From the NCBI RefSeq assembly GCF_029873635.1, contig NC_080428.1:65571101-65635100 (forward strand): DNA of 64,000 bases, read 5' to 3'. The notes below the pieces were generated by a model. The model was not told the DNA's origin. It did not search any database and was given only the letters and a program-made list of their open reading frames with translations. The translations under genes and the position numbers were made by a program. The DNA comes from Malania oleifera (lineage: Eukaryota > Streptophyta > Magnoliopsida > Santalales > Ximeniaceae). Positions 36,103 through 46,023 of the stretch are shown here, piece by piece (positions within the stretch are counted from its first letter, which is position 1; each line of letters starts with the position of its first letter).

Positions 36103-36277
36103 TGTTAATGGTTATTTAGTCATTTAGCATTATTACTAATTGTTAGAGTTTGGTTAGTAATAAGTGTGAGTTAGTAAGGGTATTATGGTCATTCTAATTG
36201 TACTTGACATATATTATAAATAGAGGGAAATACTTATCATTGAGTTTAGGTCTTCCAATTTACCCAATTATTCGACA
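36103..36277 (+). repeat. LTR of the copia E/X family (leftmost, probably hybrid)
   Basis: TGTTAATGG to ATTCGACA, with a TATA-like ATATTATAAATAGAGGG near 36,211-36,227. It is similar to 41,098-41,272 and to the reverse complement of 42,593-42,762. Under the inversion model this copy is a hybrid of the E and X 5' LTRs, and its left flank is the original insertion edge in the host gene. Confidence 0.88.
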
Positions 36278-36290
36278 TGGTATCAGAGCC
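36278..36290 (+). other. Primer-binding site of copia X
   Basis: TGGTATCAGAGCC follows the LTR end without a spacer, an exact initiator-Met tRNA match. Confidence 0.92.
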
Positions 36291-37357
36291 TGATTTTGAA
36301 ACCTAAACCCTAATTGTTACCACCACGATAAAAACCGAAGCCTAAAACCCAAATCTGCTGCATGTCTATCATCATAGAAGACTTTTCAGCAATACTATAA
36401 CCCTAGAAAACAGCCAGCAGCAACAGAAAGTCAGACCAGTTGCTGGAATTTTCTGGGCGACACTGCCAGTTCGAGAACATCAAATCCACAATAGATTTTG
36501 CAAAACACCATAGTCAACCAAAGACACTGCCGATATGCCCCCTACTGAAATCCCATCTCCAGGCAGTGTCCCACGTGCTCTCACGCACCATTTGAAGGCT
36601 GCCAGGGCCAACCCCACATGTTGGCAGGTGAAGCTATTTTCAGGCATGGTTTGACCTGAAATCATCCAGCAGTGATCCAATTCCTCTATTAACATGTTAT
36701 TGGAATTTTGCGTGATGTTTTTTGCCCAAATATATCACCTTTTTTAATTGCTCAAGTGTGGCACCCAAGGAATGGTTGTTTGATACTTCGTGAAGCAGTT
36801 TATCAATGGTTATTGAGTTTATTGGGTTTGAAACAGTGGATTTGCTGTGTTTTTTAATTCAATGTTCTAATTCCTTCCATATATCAAAATATCAAGCTGT
36901 TGGACATGTGTTTTGCTCAAAGATCCAATCTTTGTTGTGAGCATGCACTCGTGATAATTCGTTAGTTGTTGTTCGGTGTTAGTAACAGTCATCGGTGACT
37001 TTCTTGGAGCAGCAGCAGTGCTCATAAGCTGTTTTTATGAGGCTGTGGCAGTATTATATAAGTTAGTTGGTGATTTCTCCATGGTAGTTTTAGTGGTTCA
37101 CCTCTCCAATTGTTCCAGTGCTGTGTGTTGCTTTCTTGAGGCTGCGTCTAAGTTTCTTGGTGCTGTGGCAGCCATGCACTAATTTAATTGTGACTTGTTC
37201 ATGGTGGCTCACCTAGTTCGTGGTTGTTCCGATTGTTCCAACAATTAATCTTATGATAATTGGTCTGAGTTTGTAAATGTTGGGATGGAGTTTGCAAATC
37301 CCAAAAGTATGGTTCCTTCATTAGCCACTTGTTTGAGTGAACAGCATACTGTGACTA
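36291..37357 (+). other. Copia X leader region
   Basis: Non-coding leader after the PBS. About 36,300-36,740 matches the reverse complement of 42,130-42,580, the same leader in the outer element. Shared blocks include AAACCTAAACCCTAATTGT, TTTTGCAAAA and the GTGATGTTTTTTGCCCAAA/TTC stretch. No gag frame could be read; open frames here look accidental. Confidence 0.65.
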
Positions 37358-38920
37358 TGCTGACTTTTTGAGTCTGATCCCTGTTTTGATGGTGACAAAA
37401 CACCAGTATCTTATGTGTGCTTTTAGTGTGTGAACAGGTCTTTATTTCTGCATAAACATAAGATACCGAAAAATGGATGCCAGTAATAACATAAAGCTCA
37501 CACTCTCCTAGCGTATTCCATGAAGACTGAAGAGCAAAAGACTAAGACGTTAATTTTGATTTGTATATGCATTTAATTTTATATCTCTGGTCTGTAATAA
37601 TGCATGCATCTGCATGATGTGTTTGAATGTTCAGAACGACCGTAGATAGACCCTAGGGACCAGCACATTTCACCAAAAACCTTTTTCTATAAAAACAAAA
37701 ATCATACAAAGTTTTTGGAATAGCTTTAGGGTCAAAATTGGGGCTAAAACGAAGTTTACGAGGACGACCGACACTGAATTTTTTCAGTGTCCTCAAAAAG
37801 ACCTAGAATGACCCTAGGAGACTCACTCTTGCACTTATATGTGTTAGTCATTTGTATAGGGTGATTATTGGCTGAAATAGGACCGAAATGCACAAAAATG
37901 TGCACCTTCGATCGACTGAACCTTCAAGTGTATTTTCAGCCCAGTTGACCGAACCTGGTTCAGGTCAACCAATTGACCACAGCCCGGTCGACCGAACCCT
38001 CCTGAAGTCAACATTTTGACTTCCTGGTCGACCGAGAGAAAAATGTACGCCAACGCTCTAGTTGACCGAGGGTCCTCGGGAGATGCCCCAACGGTCTGGT
38101 CAACCGAACCATCTAGTTCAAAACTTCCCAGTCGACCGAACCTCGCAAAATGGAAAATTGCCCTTCGGACTTACAAGTCCGGTCGACCGAACTTACAGTT
38201 CATTCTTAGCCCGGTCGACCGAACCTCAAGAACTTTGGTCGATCGAACCTATCCTGGTCAACCGGTGCTCTCGGGTTGGAATTTTTTAAATGCTTTAAAA
38301 CGTAATTAAGCGTGTACATTTCTACTTGTATTTTCAAAAGTATTTTCATGTACAAAAATGATTTTCATGTAACGATTGGGTTCAACCCGTGAATTGAACT
38401 AGGGAGTCTTAAATGAGACCGGTTCGATTCAGCTCGGAATTGAACTGGGGAGTCTCAGTCCTGTAAGTGAGACCGGTTCGGTTCAGCCCATAAATTGAAC
38501 CGGGATTTTCCTCACCCCGTAAGGAAAGGATGTAAAAGGCTTTTACTCTGCCGGGTTAAGTGAGCATGTATAGCGGAATCCTTGGGGGGTATGCCCAAGG
38601 TGGGAATGTAGGCTAGTTTGGCCGAACCTCGATAACAAATCTGGTGTCGCTCTCTCTATCTTATTTAAATTCCTGCACTTTAATTTCAGCATGTGTATGA
38701 ATGTTTATTTAATTTCAACATTATTCTCATGCACACATTTGATTTAAATAAGATACTGCACACATATATGTTTGCTTTAATTGTTAAACTTGCTTTACAT
38801 ACACGTATACATGCTGAATGGGATATGAACTGTGGTGAATCAGCTAAATTGTTTAAATTAGATAAAAATGTTTTAAAATCCAATTCACCCCCCCCCCTTG
38901 AGATCACACCAATTCCAATA
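37358..38920 (+). mobile_element. SIRE-like solo LTR (1.56 kb), TSD GACTA
   Basis: Starts TGCTGACTTTTTGAG, followed by CCTGTTTTGATGGTGACAAA, the counterpart of TCTTGTTTTGATGATAACAA in the 878 and 59,996 LTRs. It ends at CACACCAATTCCAATA after the CAATTCACCC and poly-C run. GACTA at 37,353-37,357 and 38,921-38,925 is a perfect target duplication. It has the GTCGACCGAACC array and the shared AATCCTTGGGG...GGCCGAACCTCG module (about 38,578-38,640). There is no internal region, so it is a solo LTR. Confidence 0.88.
37900..38265. repeat. GGTCGACCGAACC motif array in U3
   Basis: Roughly a dozen copies of (G/T)GTCGACCGAACC and variants (GATCGACTGAACC, AGTTGACCGAGG, GGTCAACCG), spaced 15-40 bases apart, all in one main direction. 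The core GGTCGACC is itself a palindrome. A dispersed regulatory-type array rather than a tandem satellite. Confidence 0.8.
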
Positions 38921-41097
38921 GACTATATCAGAGGAAAACTCAAGGTTTCTACAGTATCAATCATCTCAACAAGCATCTTGTCACATCGAGTCTTTTGCCC
39001 AAAAAGGAAATCTTACAATCTATATGTCATCTGGTATCCTTCCTACTAGCATGGTCTTAAATTTCCACGAAATTGTCAAAATTTTCCGATTTCCATCACC
39101 CTCGAAATCGAAATGGAAGGATATAGATGTTACAATTCCACTTCACATCGATTCTTTGTCTTTGCTGATTTCTCCTTTTTTGAGTCTATACCATACTATT
39201 TTAATTCCTTGAATTTTGTCGACCTTGATGAGTCTTTTCTTCTGCCTAGCCTTCCCGATCCTAACTTATGTCCTTTGTCTAGTCCTCTTGTTTCTTCATC
39301 TAGTTTGAGTCCTTCTCATCGCTTCGATCGTCCCAATATGCAAGTGTACACACGATGACTCAACAAAGGAGGGCCTCCACCAGCTTCCACTTCTATGCCT
39401 CTAGTTTCCTCGTCAGATGATTCTCTTCCCCAAGTGGTTGATCGTCCTATTGTTGTTCGAAAAGTTAAACGCACTTGTACCCAATATCCAATCTCTAATT
39501 TTGTTTCTTATGATTTCTTGTCACCTTCATACTACTGTTTTGTTAGTACCCTATCTTCTATTGCTCTTCCTAAGTCTATTTCTGAAGCCCTATCCCATTC
39601 TGGGTGGGGGGATGCAATGATAGAAGAGATGCGTGTTCTATAGGATAATGATACTTGGGATTTGGTACATCTCCCTCATGATAAGTCTATGGTTGGTTGT
39701 CATTGGGTGTATATTGTGAAGGTTAATCTAGATGGTTCCCTAGCTTGATTGAAAGCTCGCCTTGTTGCCAAGGGATATACTCAGGTGTATGGCCTGGTCT
39801 ATTTAGACACGTTCTCCTCTGTAGCCAAACTTGCCTCAATACGTTTGTTCATCTCCTTAGCCACAACCTACCATTGGCCTTTGCACTAATTAGACGTGAA
39901 GAATGCTTCCCTACATGGTGATCTTCATGAGGAGGTCTATATGGAGCAACCACCTGGGTTTGTTGCTCAACAGGAGTCATGCTTAGTGTGTCAACTCAAG
40001 AAGTCACTATATCATTCAAAATAGTCTTCGAAGGCATGGTTTGGTCATTTTAGTGTTGTAGTACTTGAATTTGGTCTTCAACGGTGTGCAATAGATCACT
40101 CTATATTTTATCATCATACTCCATCCGGAAGGATTTTGCTTATTGTGTATGCAGATGATATTGTGATTAGTGATGATGATGATCAAGATGAATAGAGCCT
40201 AAAGCATTTCCTATAGAATAAGTTTCAGACAAAGTATTTGGGACCATTGAAGTACTTCTTGGGTGTATAAGTATCGAGATCTCATACTGGAACTGTCTTG
40301 TCACAAAGGAAGTATGTTCTTGATCTTTTCGATGAGATTGGAATGTTGGAATCCAAACCCGTTGATGCACCTTGGATCCTAATAGCAAGCTAGTTCCAGA
40401 TATGGGTGATTTGTTGCCCAACACAGGACGATATCAAACTTGTTGAAAATTTGAATTATCTCACAGTCACTCAACCAGATAAATCTTTCGCAACAATTGT
40501 TGTGAGCCAGCTTCTTGATTCTCCAAGAAAAAGTCACTAGGATGCAGTATTTTGCATCTTGAGAAATCTAAAAGGTGCACCTAGAATAGGTCTCTTATAT
40601 TAGGATTTAGGTCACACTAATATTTAGGGATAAATTGAACCTTCTAATAGGAGATCCATAATCAGGTATTGTGTCTTTCTTGGTAGTTATTTGGTGTCTT
40701 GGAAAAGTAAGAAACAAACTATGGTGGCTAGGTCGGGTGCTGAGTTAGAGTATAGGGCTATGGTGCACACTACATGTTGAACTTGTTTGGTTGAAGAACA
40801 TGTTGAAAGAATTAGGTTTTCCACATTCTCAACCCATGGAGTTGATGTTTGATAATCGAGCTGCTATTCATTTTGCCTCCAATCCGGTCTTCCATGTGCG
40901 GACAAAACACATTGAGGTTGATTGCCACTTTATTCGTGAGAAACTCCTACAGAAGCTCATTACAACCACTTATGTGAAATATGAGTTTCAGCTTGCTGAT
41001 TTGATCACTATTACTAAAGCCTTGGGAGGTGCTTGTGTGAAATTCATTTGTAACAAGCTAGGAGCATATGATATATATGCTCTAGCTTGAGGGGGAG
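38921..41097 (+). pseudogene. Copia X pol: linker, RT and RNase H
   Basis: After a poorly defined stretch to about 39,110 the pol linker reads EGYRCYNSTSHRFFVFAD and FFESIPYYF. RT follows with DNDTWDLVHLPHD (about 39,647), [15 protein letters not shown] (about 39,750), [18 protein letters not shown] (about 39,890) and VYADDIVIS (about 40,150), where the catalytic block is YADD rather than the usual YVDD. RNase H has [10 protein letters not shown] (about 40,735) and an open stretch 40,791-41,090 with DNRAAIHFASNPVFH and RTKHIEVDCHFIREK. Many stops. The domains upstream (gag, protease, integrase) are missing. Confidence 0.9.
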
Positions 41098-41272
41098 TGT
41101 TGATGGTTATTTAGTCATTTAGTATTATTATTATGTGTTAAAGTTTTATTCGTAATAAGTGTGAGTTATTAAGGGTATTATGGTCATTCCAATTGTCCTT
41201 GACATATATTATAATTAGAGGGAGAGAACTATCATTGTGTTTGCGTCTTCTATTTCACCCAATTACTCAACA
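41098..41272 (+). repeat. 3' LTR of copia X
   Basis: TGTTGATGG to ACTCAACA, directly after the polypurine tract GAGGGGGAG. It is followed by AGATT, which joins reverse-oriented protease sequence of the outer element. Confidence 0.9.
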
Positions 41273-41277
41273 AGATT

Positions 41278-42592
41278 GAAAGGAGATTTAGGAATGTATA
41301 AAGCAGAAGAAAGGGAGAGGGAAAGAGTAGGATTTATTATTCTTATCCTCTTAACAGCAATAGTAGACCCACCAACAACGGTAACTTGTGGTGTGACAGC
41401 AACATTATAGGCAATAGGAGAAGAGAGTGACTCAAAGTAGTAAAGTCCATCAGCCCTCACGTCCTGTGCGAATCATCTTCCTCGTCTTCAGATCCTGAAT
41501 AAGAACAGAATTGGGAAAGAAGGTTACAGAGCCATTTAGTGACTTCGTAATTTTACTAACAAACATAAGATTGAAGGGAGATTTCGGAATGTAGAGAATA
41601 GAAGAAAGAGAGATGGAGGGAGTAGGGTATACTGTTCTATTCCCTTAGCAGTAGTAGTGGACCCATTAACAAGGGTAACTCAAGGTAGATTTGTAGAATA
41701 CTTGGAGAGTAGAAAAGAAATTGGTGTAACTGTCATATGGTCAGTAGCATCATAGTCGATTACCCAATGACACTAGTGGGAGAGATACCAAATGATATAT
41801 AGATGGTTTTAAACACTCTTCCTTTGAAACAACAATAGTACATGAACCTTTAGGGATTTGGGAACTCCGTCCCAACACAAATACAACCTCAATAGAGCAT
41901 CAAATCAAAAAAACACAGTGGGCACCATGTTTTTCAAATTCACCAACTCAATCCCAACATAAACAACCTTCAAAAATTTATGCAAACCACAAGCACACAA
42001 TGTACCCATCAAAAAACACAGCAAATACCACTTTCAGGCTCAGTAAACTCAATAAACATTGACAAACAACTTCGAGAAGCACCAAACAAACATTTCACGG
42101 ATGTCGTAAATGAGAAACTAAAAAAGGTATGATCTTTGAACAAAAAACATCACAAAAAATTCAATAATATGTTTATAGAAGGATTCGAGCCCTGCTGGAA
42201 GAATTCAGGTCAGAAACAGGCCTGAATTTCGCTTCACGTGATGGCACGTGAGGTCGGCCCTAGCAACCTTTGACCGGGGGGTGAGAACATGTAAGGAAAC
42301 TACTGGGGATAAGATTCCAATAGGGAGCAGATCGGCAATGTCTATGGGTGACTATGGTGTTCTTTTTGCAAAATCTTCTGTAGATCTTGTGTTCCTAAAC
42401 TGCCAGTGTCGCCCAGGAATTTTCCTGCAACTTCTCTAGCTTCTGACAGCTGCTGTCCCTTTTTTAGGACTATAGCATTGCTGGAAGTTCTTCTACAATG
42501 GTAGACATGCAGAAAATTTAGGGTTTTGGGCTTCCATTCGATGGTGGCTGTGACAATTAGGGTTTAGGTCTCAAAATCTTGCTCCGATGCCA
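41278..42592 (-). pseudogene. Inverted 5' part of outer copia E: leader to protease linker
   Basis: Read on the minus strand from 42,592 down: PBS-like TGGCATCGGAGC, leader with ACCTAAACCCTAATTGTCAC, then from about 41,700 protease-downstream sequence with SLSSILYIPKSPFNLMFVSK, ITKSLNGSVTFFPNS and QDLKTRKMIRTGRE. It then runs through GLYYFESLSSPIAYN and a second STLSLSLSSALYIPKSPFNL-type block ending at 41,278. That last block is exactly what precedes the plus-strand sequence at 42,763 (NLMSVSELTKSLN). The piece is therefore the missing 5' part of E in reverse, with an internal partial duplication of the YIPKSPFNL region. Confidence 0.75.
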
Positions 42593-42762
42593 TATTGAAT
42601 AATTGGGTGAAATGGAAGACCTAAAAAAATGATAGGTCTCTCCCTCTATTTATAATATATGTCAAGTACAATGGCAATGACCATAATACCCTTACTCACA
42701 CTTATTACTAACAAAACTCTAAAACATAATAATAAAATCAAATGATTAAATAACCATTAACA
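42593..42762 (-). repeat. Minus-oriented LTR of the copia E/X family
   Basis: On the minus strand it runs TGTTAATGG to ATTCAATA, collinear with 36,103-36,277. Its PBS side faces left (GCTCCGATGCCA). Its outer end touches AATCT (42,763-42,767), where plus-strand E pol begins. Confidence 0.9.
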
Positions 42763-43520
42763 AATCTCATGTCAGTTAGTGAGCTTACAAAGTCACTAAA
42801 TTAATCTGTCACATTCTTTCTTGATTTTGTGATTATTCAAAATCTGAAAACAAGAAAGACAATTGACACAGGATGTATGGCTCACGGACTTTACTAGTTT
42901 GAGTTGCCTTCTCCACCCATTGCCTACATAGTTGGAGGTACACCACTTCAAATCCATTGTTGCCTTGGTCATCCATCCTTGGACAAGTTGAAACAGCTAG
43001 TTCCTACATTGAGTTCTACGTCTAATCTTGAGTGTGAGTCTTTTCAGTTAGGCAAGCATTATCGTGTTCCCTTTGCTTCCCAAGTCAACAAATGAGTGGT
43101 TAGTCCTTTCATGCTAGTCCATTTGGATATTCGGGGTCCTAGTCGTGTCACATCAAAGTTGGGGTTTCGGTACTTTGTTACATTTGTTGATAACTACTCT
43201 AGGATGACTTGGTTATATTTAATGAAAGATCGTTCCAAGTTGTTTGATATCTTTTGTGCCTTATGTTCCCAAATAAGGACTCAATTTGATATGCCAGTTA
43301 GGATACTTTATAGTGATAATGCTAAGGAGTACTTCAGAACCCAATTCAGTACTTATATGACTAGATATGATCCATCAGTCCTCTTATGCCCACACTCCAT
43401 AACAAAATGTGGTTGCAGAGCGGAAAAACAGACATATTCTTCAAGTCACTCGTACCCTATTGTATCAAATGAATGTCCCCAAAGTTTTGTGGAGTGATGC
43501 TATGTTCATAGCTTGCTCCC
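42763..43520 (+). pseudogene. Outer copia E pol: GAG-pre-integrase and integrase core
   Basis: Begins NLMSVSELTKSLN, then LKTRKTIDTG, GLY, IHCCLGHPSLDKLKQLVP (the H...H of the pre-integrase zinc region, about 42,951-43,005), and CESFQLGKH. The integrase core follows: VHLDIRGPSRV (first Asp, about 43,125) and VTFVDNYSRMTWLYLMK. Then come ILYSDNAKEYF (second Asp, about 43,316) and the start of the third block, ending in SDAMFIACSL at 43,520. Gypsy B is inserted there (TSD CTCCC). The frame resumes at 55,308 with INKKPSFVLGGK. A few stops are present. Confidence 0.92.
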
Positions 43521-44674
43521 TGATGTCAGACGGTTCTAAGTAGCCCTAGTCCTACGGTTGACCCTCTTTGTAGAACACACAATATCACAATCTATGAGAA
43601 GAATTGAATTAACCAAGCATGAACATCACAATCATATTCTAATGATCACAAGTTGTTGATATTTTGAAAACTTATATGATTTGGTTCAAAAGCTCTTAGT
43701 TGATCATTTCATTCAAGTAATCAAGTTCACTTTAAAAAATGTTATATTAGAAGTCTTAGATCACAAGTCCTAGCATAAAAATCAAATATCCCTAAGCATG
43801 GTACTAGAAAGCATGTTCATGTTGAAAATCAAAGAGAATGAACAAGGCTTTTCAATCAAGGATTTGGGTAGAGTTTCAAGGCTTACAAGGAACTTTTAGG
43901 GGCTGTTTTAGATGGTCAAAAACAAGGAATTGAAACAAGCTTACCAAAAGGTTCGGAATGTCAAACACCAAGACACACGAGTAGTCGATCACACCACGAA
44001 CAAGCTTGTTGATCCTTAGGAATCTTGAGACAAGAATGAAGCTTGAGGTGGTTGTGGCTACGAGCTATGAAGAGGTGTGGTTGTGTACTGTTGATGATGA
44101 CGTTGATGTTGTCGTGGTCTCTCACCACCCAATCTCTGAGGAGACAGAACATAGACTCACACTACTCACTCACAAGGAGAGGAAAAAGATTCACAAGTTC
44201 AAGCAAAAGTTTTTTTTTTTTTTTTACTTGAAAATGCAAGATGTCTTTTACAATACAAGTGATGGCATATTTGTAGCCTTACATGCACATGACTTGCACA
44301 TGGCTTCTTAAAATATTAAAGAAAATACAAAAGTAAAATAAAACATTTAAAACATAGGTAATGAGGTTCCTAAGAAATAGTTTGTCATAGGGAATAGGTG
44401 CCTAGGAACTAGAATAATTATGATAGTGGAGTCTAGGAACTTAAAATGAAATAAATGCTTCTTGAAAACCCAAGACTCATTTACTTGCAAGTTGTCATGC
44501 TTCTTGAAAATCAAGACTCTTTTACTTGCAAGTTGTCATCCTCTTTCCAAGCTAACTTCTAAGATAAGCATCAATTGCTGCAAATAAAGTTCACATCAAT
44601 GGTGGACTTCGGGTGGTCGTCCACGTGTCACAATATCCGTAAAAGATACTCGAGGTGCATGTTGATCCCTATCA
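43521..44674 (-). repeat. 3' LTR of gypsy B (1.15 kb)
   Basis: On the minus strand from TGATAGGGATCAACATG to TGACATCA, preceded by the purine-rich GGTCGGAGAGAGA tract. The chromodomain reading frame runs about 80 bases into it. The 5' copy (54,170-55,302) is collinear with scattered substitutions and small indels. Confidence 0.92.
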
Positions 44675-45273
44675 TCTCTCTCCGACCGAAAAGAATTCTC
44701 CTCCGGAGAATTATGTCGAAAATATTCGGTATACAACTCCGGGTTGAGACGAAGGACATCATCTTTAAGAATCCAACTACTTTCCAATAGAAGCTTCCCT
44801 TTCCATTTGACCGGAAACTTTTGGTATGTTCCAGCTCGTGTGTTTGTTGTTTTAACATCCAGAATGTCTTCAATTTGCTCAAGTTTCTTTGGCGAGACTA
44901 ATGGTGGTGGCAAAGGTAAATTTGGCTTTTCTGGTGTAACTGGAGTTATGAATGGAGTAGGTTCATCTGCAAGGCTAGTAGGGCTAGGTTTTGCAAAAGA
45001 ATTAGCTTCCAGAGAAGGCGTTAGATCTTCAACATTAAATACATTGCTTATACCAAAATCATTAGGAATATCTAACATGTAAGTATTAGAACTTATTTTA
45101 TTGAGAACTTTGAATGGTCCCATCTTTTTGGCATGAAGCTTTCTTATTTTTCCTGAAGGAATCCGTTCAGGGAGAATTCGAATCATAACCATATCACCTT
45201 CTGAAAATTCCTGCAACCTGCGATGTACATCAGCAATAGATTTATAATGCTTATTGCTTAAATTAATTTTCAT
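44596..45273 (-). CDS. Gypsy B integrase C-terminus with chromodomain (open frame)
   Basis: A 225-codon open frame forming the end of the polyprotein. The first part has the C-terminal integrase module: EFSEGDMVMIRILPERIP, KMGPFKVLNKISSNTYMLDI and ISNVFNVEDLTPS. A Pro-rich linker follows (about residues 85-128). Residues about 131-185 form a chromodomain: IEDILDVKTTNTRAGTYQKF, PVKWKGKLLLESSWILKDD and a final helix ending EYF. Such domains can steer integration to modified chromatin. The frame opens after a stop-containing stretch, so it is a fragment of gag-pol and not a separate gene; the Met start is nominal. Confidence 0.85.
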   Translation of the reverse strand: MKINLSNKHYKSIADVHRRLQEFSEGDMVMIRILPERIPSGKIRKLHAKKMGPFKVLNKISSNTYMLDIPNDFGISNVFNVEDLTPSLEANSFAKPSPTSLADEPTPFITPVTPEKPNLPLPPPLVSPKKLEQIEDILDVKTTNTRAGTYQKFPVKWKGKLLLESSWILKDDVLRLNPELYTEYFRHNSPEENSFRSERDDRDQHAPRVSFTDIVTRGRPPEVHH

Positions 45274-45829
45274 TCTTATCTTAGAGTGTAAGTCATGTAT
45301 GTGCTTTGCAAATGTATCAGCCTACTCACTCACTCTAGACTCAGGTGGTAATGGAATGAGATCTATAGGCTTCCTAGGATTATATCCTGTAACAACCTGA
45401 AATAGGCTAAGTCCCGTGGTCCCATTCACTGAACTATTGAATGCAAACTTGGCCATAGGAAGGCATAAATCCCAAGCTATGATGTTTTCACCTACCAAAC
45501 ATCTCAATAGGTCCCCAAGGCTCCTATTCACCATTTCAGTCTGCCCATCAGTCTATGGGTAACATGCACTAGAAAATTTGAGCTTGGTATCTAATAATGC
45601 CCATAAGGTGTTCCAAAAGTAGCTCACAAACTTCACATCCCTATCAGAAACAATGGTTTTGGGAAGACGATGTAGTCTCACTACTTCCCTGAAAAATATA
45701 GTGGCAATCCTATAGGCATCATGTGTTTTATTGCATGGAATAAAATGTGACACTTTTGAAAATCTATCCACAACAACAAACATTGAATCATTTCCCCTGG
45801 CAGTCCTGGGGAGACCTAACACAAAGTCC
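45274..45829 (-). pseudogene. Gypsy B integrase core (second part)
   Basis: Continues after copia C with [20 protein letters not shown] (first catalytic Asp), [13 protein letters not shown] and [18 protein letters not shown] (second Asp, about 45,650). TDGQTEMVNRSLGDLLRC carries the Glu (about 45,530-45,545). Then come WDLCLPMAKFAFNSSVN and TGLSLFQVVTGYNPRKP. A stop replaces a residue just before TDGQTE (about 45,554), and another lies near 45,320. Otherwise all three DDE residues are present. Confidence 0.92.
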
Positions 45830-46023
45830 TGAAAACATAATGGAATTTATGTATTTCTTGAATAAATTTGTACAAACCAATTTACAATATTTATAGTACA
45901 ATAGTAAGGTCTATATATGGAAACAATCTCCCAACAGAATCTCTCTCAATAATATACAATCTTCTACATTTATATACTTCCCTAATTTACTCAAGATACA
46001 CGAAGATACTCGGGATTTCTACA
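45830..46023 (-). repeat. 3' LTR of copia C
   Basis: Plus-strand ends are TGAAAACATAATGG and GGGATTTCTACA. Next to it the purine-rich CAACTTGAGGAGGAG (minus strand) is the polypurine tract. Confidence 0.9.

Larger units (their letters stand above)
36103..41272 (+). mobile_element. Copia X, plus orientation after inversion
   Basis: Short LTRs (36,103-36,277; 41,098-41,272, about 175 bp each), an iMet PBS at 36,278-36,290, a polypurine tract GAGGGGGAG before 41,098, and RT-RNase H remnants. Flanks do not match as a direct target duplication (TGCAT on the left, AGATT on the right). AGATT is instead the reverse complement of AATCT at 42,763-42,767, next to a minus-oriented LTR of the same family. 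The arrangement is explained by inversion between inverted LTRs. A SIRE-like solo LTR is nested at 37,358-38,920. Gag to integrase is deleted. Confidence 0.85.

Noticed and set aside
36976..37182. 68-codon hydrophobic frame in the copia X leader
   Set aside because: The region matches the non-coding leader of the sister element and the frame has no known family; treated as chance.
37900..38265. CRISPR-like pattern of short repeats (GTCGACCGAACC) with spacers
   Set aside because: Units are short, variable and irregularly spaced, they lie inside a plant LTR with a perfect TSD, and no cas genes or prokaryotic context exist.
38921..38945. PBS-like CTATATCAGAGG after the 38,920 LTR end
   Set aside because: First taken as a mutated primer site, but the GACTA duplication starts at 38,921, so this is host copia sequence and the LTR is solo.
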